From contig JACEEZ010019117.1 of assembly GCA_016584305.1 (NCBI GenBank), forward strand, positions 858,186 to 922,185: DNA of 64,000 nt. The letters run 5' to 3'. Shown piece by piece: positions 57,201-64,000 of the stretch; position 1 is the stretch's first letter, and each line of letters begins with the position of its first letter. The stretch comes from Chionoecetes opilio (lineage: Eukaryota; Arthropoda; Malacostraca; Decapoda; Majidae). The notes under the pieces are model-generated. The model did no database searches. It was not told the origin of the DNA and was given only the letters and a program-made list of their open reading frames with translations. A program made the position numbers and the translations under genes.

Positions 57201-58542
57201 TAAATGGAACCGCACGTTTATTTGTTTGCCATCATCTGGGCACGAGAAGTTTTGCCTTTTCCTTGACCTTTTTGTGAATTAGAAAAGACATGCAAATGCT
57301 GATCGATACTACCTATGTATACACGGGTTTTTGGGTTTGCCAAAGGTCTATGGCACCCTTTTTCCCGAAAAAAAAAAAGTATTATGGGAGACTTGCCCGT
57401 GGCTCGCAACTGAACTTTTAAATGAAAGCCGACACGACACGTGGGGTAACCAATTTCCCCCTTCCAATGATTGAAACTCGAAAATGCCAGTGGCCCGCTG
57501 GCATTTTAACCAAAGGTTGGTCAAACGTTTTTGGCCCCGCGAAAATTTTTTTTTCAAAAATTAAATTTTTCGCGATAAACATTGAGCCCCGCATCTGAAT
57601 CCAAAAAAAATATAGTTCTTCTGTTGTTCTACAAATTTATATGGATGACAGCATTACGATGAACGTTTAAATAGCAATTTAATGAAAAATTATCGCCTCG
57701 ATAGCAAAGCTTTAATATTTTTTTACATGATTTGTGGCTGTAAATTTGGGTGATTTCACCTGTTTTCTAAGACAGTACTCTGCTCTGGCAAACGCTTGAA
57801 AAATACAAAAAGCATCCCTTTGGAAAAACAAAGAAAAAAGAATGCCGAAATGGGCTTGTTGCTGCGAAAAGTGGTTATAATTGTGGAGGCACACCCCGCG
57901 GGGGGAGTGGGCGGGGAGATTTGGCGGGGAGATTGAATAAAAATTCCCACTTCATGGTGACTCATTGCATTTCCCGGGCTTTCTATTGATTGATACACAA
58001 TAAAAACGGGAAAATATGATGCCTAGGATAGAAAAATTCTAACTATTATTACTATATAATATCATAGAGAAACCATTTTCCCGCCTCCTCAACAAACCTC
58101 TTGGTTTTTGGTTAAAATACATTTTTTACAGACTCGGCTTCTATCAATATACAAAAAGAAGAAAATCGTTTTTAAAAATTATACTTTTGGTTTTGAGTGC
58201 ATGGAATAAGCCATGTTTTTCTTTCAGTTGCCCAACTTTTCACCAAATTGTGTGTTAAAACTGCCACGACCACTGGCTTTTTGGAGTTGCAGTTTCTCTA
58301 ATTGTCGGGGCAAATTTTTAAAAACGGTTTCAACGCGAAAGGGATCTTCCGTTTACGCGCTCCCCCACTCATTGGCCTGGATGTTGCGACCGTGAAAGTC
58401 TGTTTAAATATTTCAATGTACAAACCCCCAAAAGCAATGCATTACGGAACTCTGCGCCATTATCCTGAGCAATACTCTTAGTGGGGAAAAAGGGCAGAAA
58501 AGATAGTAATTTAAATGCATGGGCTACAGTTTGCACCCTTTT

Positions 58543-58985
58543 TTATTCTTCACCGGTGCAAGGACAAAAACCCTTAAAAGATCTAACACACCAGAAATAT
58601 TGTGACCCGTGATTCTTTTGGTAACGTAGAAATCTATAGCAACTACCCCCAGGGTTGCTCAGGTGGGGGGTATTCAATATAAGAGCGGGTTTCCGGGATG
58701 TCCCTTTGTTTTGGGCACAAGAAACCCCCACCTGGCAAATTTTCTTCAATGTCCACCCATCGGGGGCCAAAAAAAACCCCCTGCGGCCTTTAGGGTACGA
58801 TTACGCCCCCGTTCCCAGCCATGGGACACGTGCACAATTTTGAGAAACGTCGGAACAAAAAACTCAGGAATAAATTTTGTTCCAGGGGGCTTTTTTTTGG
58901 GGCCAATGTCGGCACAGTACTTGTCAACGACGGAAAATTGTGAGTAATTACTGATAATGTGGAAGGGGTCTCTCGCCAGACTCAA
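58543..58985 (-). pseudogene. Gypsy integrase zinc-binding region
   Basis: The frame 58543-58770 has CQVGVSCAQNKGTSRKPAL, the C-x-x-C half of the HHCC domain (first Cys read as part of a garbled block). The catalytic Asp region that should follow is not legible because of frame changes. Confidence 0.55.
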
Positions 58986-59033
58986 GCATAATACCTTCCC
59001 CCAAATTTCATGTTTGTTGTTCGACGCCCCTTT

Positions 59034-59450
59034 CTATGAAAAAATTTGGCACGGGATTTCCCCTGTGACCGCACCCACCACCGGAACGTTTCGCGATAAC
59101 CGTCGTACCCCATTTGCAGCCGGGGAAATATTTGAAGGTTGGTTAAACTCTTGGATCGTTGATACCCTCGGCAAGCCTACCGGGAAAATTCTTACCCCCA
59201 AATAACCAGTAACGGGTGCTGGTCCGGGATAGACATTATTGGGTAGCCAAAAAAAAGTCTTAAAAGTTTTAGAGCCCCCAAAATTTCTCCCAGGGTCTCT
59301 TGATGGTAAAGGGAAAAATTTTCTTTTGCCGGGATAAGAACTCTGCTCCCTAGCGATTACACGGTTTTTCCCTCTTTTTTCATCTTTTTTCATCAGTACT
59401 GCCCCAAGTCCCTTGCCGAAAACGTCTGTACAAAAATGTACATAGCCCAA
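59034..59450 (-). pseudogene. Gypsy RNase H domain
   Basis: FCTDVFGKGLGAVLMKKDEK carries the first Asp and the GLGAVL motif. KTFFWLPNNV and APVTGYLG follow (the DHAPL-type position, Asp not legible), then IQEFNQPSNI and ANGVRRLSRN at the ADALSR position. It lies downstream of RT on the minus strand, the ordinary gypsy order, unlike the element at 20.3 kb. Confidence 0.7.
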
Positions 59451-59648
59451 AAGGGGCGAAAAATCTGGGGAATGCCAAAACAGGGGGCGTTCCCCAGTGC
59501 AAGTTTTAAATCTTCGAAGCTTTTTCTCCCGAGGTCATCCCATGAAATCCTCTTTTCTTAAAAATCTGGTTTAGGGAGATCCATTCTGGCGAAATCTTTT
59601 ATAAAGGGGCGGTAAAAACCCCCTATCCCAAAAAGGATCTAAAAATTT

Positions 59649-60242
59649 TCAACACCTGGGGTTGGGAACATTTTTTACGGCAATACTTATCGTCCATGGT
59701 GGACCTCTCCCCCTCGACGTATGGCCGAAGAAACTAATTTGCTTTAAAAAAAATTTATACTTGGGAAATTGCTTTTTAGACCAGCTGACAACAGTCGCTG
59801 CAAAAAATGACTCTAAAAATTTTAAAGTGAGACTCAGGTCTTTGCTAGCAATTTTTAATATCATCCAGTTATGCGAAAACGGATCTATATATACCGTCAA
59901 AAAAATTTTTTTATCATTCTCTAAAAAATAAGCGGCGCGGATTTCAAGCCAAGGGGATCCCCAAGCCATTTGCAGTGACCTCCCGGCGTACTGAACGCCG
60001 TAACCCCTCTGGAGGATTTGCCATGGTACCTCCAGTACCCCGACAAAAAGGGCCAAACTACTGAAAAAACGATTACCCCCCCAACGAATAGCAGATCTTT
60101 TTGGACTGTAAGGTACCTGTCTCTTCTGGACCTGATTCACTCGCCGAAAGTCAAAAACTGGGCGAAAAGTTCCATCTTTTTCGGTACAAGGAAAAAAGGA
60201 CTGTTCCAGGGGGAGCCGAGTGTTTAATAACTCCTTTCCCAC
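59649..60242 (-). pseudogene. Gypsy reverse transcriptase
   Basis: KDGTFRPVFDFRRVNQV is the fingers motif, then NRFFSSLALFVG at the palm LDL.SGYWQ position with the catalytic Asp not legible. VYIDPF stands where the YLDD box is expected. KFFLKQISFFGHTSRG matches the F...I.FLGH..... thumb motif. Confidence 0.7.
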
Positions 60243-62299
60243 ATTTCCCCTACATGTTTATACCACAATCCGTTGGGTATGAGGGAACCTGTAAGCAGGA
60301 ATTAGACGGGTTTTTTCCTGGACTGATTTTTAAAGTGATGCTCCGCGTATCGGGGAGCACCAAAAGGCTTCACCGGGGAGTGCTATGACATCTCGGTATG
60401 ACCCAAGAGTTCCAAGAGCGAGTGCTTTACTCCGGGGGGCCACGGCGTGACAAGCGAAAGAGGGGGGGGGACCCGACCTGCTCGTGTCACGGCGGACTTC
60501 TGCACCGTAGCAAACAAGCATAGGTAACTCCAATGGTTCGGGACCCCCTTTCGATCATACACCAACCCTTCCCCCAAGGGGAAAAATCCCGTTTAACTCG
60601 CACTGGGCCCCGTGGTTAACAAAAAATGTGATGGACTGTCCTTTCGTGAAGTGCGGCCAATCGTTTTTTTTATCGGAATCTTCCTGTCTATGGGGATCAG
60701 AACCGCCCTGGAAAACGCATCGCCATACGACGGGGATTCGTGGTCACCCCAAATCGTGGGCCCTTTAAAAATTCCGCCCGCTGTAAATTTTACGCAGCGT
60801 TAGAGACATGAATTTAGGGAACTACACCAGTCGGTTTTCCCTCCCTTTTCGCCTCCTTCCCTCTGAGTTATTTGACATTTTGGGGGGGAGAGACATAGGG
60901 GAATCCATCGCCTTTAAATGCTTTTCCCTTTTAAAAGTATAAAATTAAGTTGGGATCTATCCTAATTTGATTAGACTTTATCGTAGCTAAAACCCAAAAA
61001 GCCCGTCTACAGGAGCTGAAAAATTTGGGTGCTAATAGAACTCCTTACAACCAGAGGGAAACCCCCTTTTTTCAGAGAATAGGAAATCACTGTTCCCTTT
61101 TTTTTAAAATGAACCTGTGCCCCCTTCACATTTAAACCTTGGCTAACGGCCAGGGCCCCCACTGAAATCCTCTTTAGAGCCCGATACGCTCTTTAGAAGT
61201 ACATTTACAGTAGCTCCATGTCCAACCAGGGGAAAGGTTTTATGGCTTTCCCCGTGGTATTGCCTGAGTTTTTTTGTTGGAGGGAGCCACAAAATTGTGG
61301 TAAAACGACAAATCCGCCGTGCCTGCGCGAGAAAATCTCTCTCGCGGTTGTGTTGGTTAACCTGGATGGTGCGACGAGGCTCGCAGTCTTCCCCCAACGC
61401 TTACCCTCCCCCGCCCACCTTTGTCAAATTTTTTTCGACATCTTTATCTGATGCATCGGTCGGTACGTATTTTACCCGTACCGTGGATTTCGCATAGTAG
61501 GGCCCCTACTTATTCTGTGCCTTTGCTGCGTCCCTCCCCGAAGGAAAAGGGAAAATTTTTTCCTGGTTAAGGAATCCCCGGAGCCGTGGGGGCGTTTTTT
61601 TAGTTTATTATCACCCACTGGCGATGCCTTCCGCAAATTTTGCCCCTTTTTGCGGGGGATTTTTTTACTGTATGTCCCACCTGTTGCTTGGGACAATGAT
61701 TTTCCTCTCTCGCAGCTGCCACTGAAAAAAAGGAGGGAGGTGGGGTTTTTCCGGGTTGGGAAAGGGGAATTTTCTCCCGCAAAAGGAGTGAAAGCCGTAG
61801 AGGTTTCCCACTCCTAAGCTTGCCGTCTAAGGCTGTTTGAAATCCCCTAATCGTCCTTAGGATGGAAGGGCAAAAAAAGAGCTGCACGACGCACCTTCCC
61901 CCACATGCGCTATAGAACAACATTTCCCCCGAAATTTGGGGCTATTTTCCCACTAATTTTTGTTCAGTACCCCCAAAGTTTTCCGTTATAATTTTGAGCA
62001 CCCCCTATTTTAACGTATTGGCCCCGAAGACCCCTCCCATACAGTTTGCGAGCCCCAAAATTTTTTATTATTGAGCAGTTACAGACTTACCTGTTTCACT
62101 ACGGGGGGTTGCGCTCCCCCACTGAAAACTCTCAGGAAATTCTCCCCGAATTCGTCGTAATCTTTCCCCCTTTCCGGGCAAAAGTGCTGTGCTTTTTCAT
62201 TTAAATTTTTGACCTCGAACCAGGTTTCATTAAAAGAATGAAAGCAATTTTTTCTGCTGGCCCTGCAAGTCTGAGCTATCATTAATCCTCACTAGGTGG

Positions 62300-63481
62300 A
62301 AATTGATAAGCGCTATAAACTTCCTCATCTCACTAAATGGTCCACGGATGCCCCGTGGGTAACCCTTAAAAAGAATAGGAAAAGCAGCCCCCGGGTTGGG
62401 GTTGCCCCTGTGATTGATCGTCATTGTATAGTTGGTGTTTCTTTTTGAGGGGAAGGTTGTGGTAGTAGTAAGTACCAGTACATAGTAGTAGCAGCGCAGT
62501 ATTAGTATTTTAGTAGTAGTAATTTGTACCCTTTGCAGTAGTAGATTAGTCATTGTGGATACTGCTTACCGCTATTAACGTAAGTTTAAATTTTAAGTCC
62601 CCGAGGAAATCATCACGTTTTCTTCTAATCTTCCCTTCCCCTTTTGGGATTAAAATTTTATGAACAAAAACGGGGTTTTTTAAAATTAAATTTAAATTTT
62701 ATACGCAAAACGTCTCCTTATGGTAAAAAAAAAAAAAAAAATTTAAAAAATAATATCTGGAGTTCCCGCGAGAAATACAAGTTACTGATGTCCCAGCTAA
62801 AAAATGCCCTTTTCTCTTTCCCACAAAAAAAATCTCCTTACACAGAAAGAAAACTAGCAAGGGTAATTTTTATTGATAAAATTTCCTATACAATTAATCT
62901 AAAATTTAAATTTCCCCTTGTTTTTGTTATTAAATAATTAAGTGTAATTGTAGTGTTTTTGTTTTAGCTTGTAGTACTTAAAATTTAAATTAACCTTTGA
63001 ACCGTTGTAAATGCGTCAAAGGGGGTCCCTCGTTTTCCCGTGATGATGGAGAGTCCCCTTGGCTCACTACCACTTTGAGATCTTGTCCGGGCTGTCCTTC
63101 TGGGGTTGAATTTGAGTAGTTGGGGGATAATAGTGAAATGGGAACTTTTTTCTCCCAGGATCATAGTCCGTTAATTTCTCAATTAAGCACCCTTTAAAGT
63201 CCTTCATTTCACCATCGCTTCTTGTCTTCAAACAGTCGTGTCGGATTTAGTTGGACTGTTGAACATTACCGTGAGTTTAAGGGACCGAGGCCTTGAAATT
63301 CTCCCGTCCTCTCGACCATCCGTTGTTTTAAAGTATCGTTCCACTCCCCAAATCTGCTGGTTCAAAGTTTCGTTTTTGTTTAAAAAATTTCGCTCCCCCA
63401 CAACCACTATTTTCCCAAAACGTTTTACAATTGTAAATTTTTGTTTACCGATAAGTATTCTGCCAACGCCCCCACCAGATA
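62300..63481. other. Presumed 5' internal region of the gypsy element
   Basis: Adjacent to the LTR the minus strand reads tatctggtgggggcgttggc, a plausible primer-binding site. No gag domain can be read. Long A and T runs are common. Confidence 0.4.
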
Positions 63482-64000
63482 TGTTTTGGATATTTCTTTT
63501 TCGCGAGTAAATTTTACTCGCATGGTACTCCCATGAATGTAGGTGAGTAATGTCCAGTAACACACTTCCCAAACAAACTGTTTTGTGGGGAATATTTTGG
63601 TTTTCGTGAGAATGTAGAGAGACCTTTGGTTTAGGGTTTTGTATAATTAAGTTTAAAACATACCTTTACGAAAAATGTAATGAGGGTCCCTGTACATGGT
63701 CTCCGTTCTAACCTCTAGCTCAAAAACCCCTGCCCCCTAACCTTTAGGTGGCGGCCCTCCCCTGCCTGGTCGAGCGTGTCAATACTCGTTTTTTATAAGA
63801 CATATACATCTGCTCCTTACAATTTGATCATGTACAAGTAAAGTTTCTGCCCTAGAATAAACGATAAAAAACTACCTTTAAATATTATTATGTTACCATT
63901 TATATATAAAAGATCCAAAAAGCTACATGACATTTTTTCACATCTTTTAACCCTGACGGGCCCGGGTACTTCATCTCGCTGACTCGGCAGCATTGGTGAG
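63482..64000 (-). repeat. Probable 5' LTR of the minus-strand gypsy element (runs off the window)
   Basis: Homologous to 43642-44184 with many single-base deletions (519 versus 543 bp). Minus-strand end CCAAAACA. Contains the tatatataaatgg box near 63905. Confidence 0.6.

Larger units (their letters stand above)
57200..62300 (-). mobile_element. Ty3/gypsy element, minus strand, heavily frameshifted
   Basis: Recognisable pol blocks occur in the expected order RT (59649-60242), RNase H (59034-59450) and integrase (about 58500-58990). Gag would lie between 60.3 and 63.4 kb, where no domain can be read safely. The frame changes every few dozen codons while individual motifs stay recognisable, which suggests either old decay or uncorrected long-read errors. 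A probable 5' LTR begins at 63482. Confidence 0.65.

Overview
The window looks like repeat-saturated intergenic DNA from a metazoan, most likely a decapod crustacean. The pointers are an intron-containing arthropod-type Delta-class glutathione S-transferase, tRNA-derived SINEs, CR1/Jockey-like and RTE-like LINEs, very long (TA)n and (CA)n arrays, and no bacterial-style gene packing. Only one complete host gene is supported: a three-exon GST at 33967-35033 (+). A second, broken minus-strand gene with P-element/THAP-like exons is suggested at about 50.9-54.3 kb.

Layout. 1-6.5 kb: an RTE-like LINE fragment, a foldback element, a (CA)n-bearing mobile element holding a tRNA-Val-derived SINE, a 2.6-kb CR1/Jockey-like LINE (minus) and a 365-bp hAT MITE. 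6.9-13.5 kb: a nested stack in which one CR1/Jockey-like LINE copy is split by a second copy of the (CA)n element and by a 4.8-kb hAT insertion; the hAT carries a Merlin (ISXO2-like) remnant and a 764-bp solo LTR. 13.9-15.4 kb: a foldback element, a SINE and a gypsy gag/protease fragment. 16.8-28.6 kb: a tandem array of four RTE-like LINE units (period about 1.4 kb), the third split by a young 5.8-kb Ty3/gypsy element whose pol order is protease-integrase-RT-RNaseH (Gmr1-like). 29.7-33.8 kb: MITEs, G-rich minisatellites and a CR1-like LINE 3' end. 34-35 kb: the GST gene. 35.4-40.7 kb: a 5.25-kb near-perfect palindrome, made of two inverted halves of a Tc1-like element, each holding a nested element that encodes a FEN1-like plus CXC protein. 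41-43.4 kb: another CR1/Jockey-like LINE. 44.8-50.9 kb: a 41-bp EcoRI-site satellite interrupted by a 1574-bp transposon. 52.3-53.8 kb: Helitron-like repeats. 54.3-64 kb: a stretch with the signature of low consensus accuracy, holding a minus-strand gypsy element whose upstream LTR is also found at 43.6 kb.

How it fits together: the sequence is best read as a history of insertions. Exact target-site duplications identify the Gmr1-like element (5 bp), the solo LTR (5 bp), the hAT insertion (8 bp), the GST-proximal MITE (8 bp), the (CA)n element (6 bp) and the palindrome's inner element (4 bp). All coding capacity apart from the GST and the suggested THAP-like exons belongs to mobile elements, mostly disabled by stops and frameshifts.
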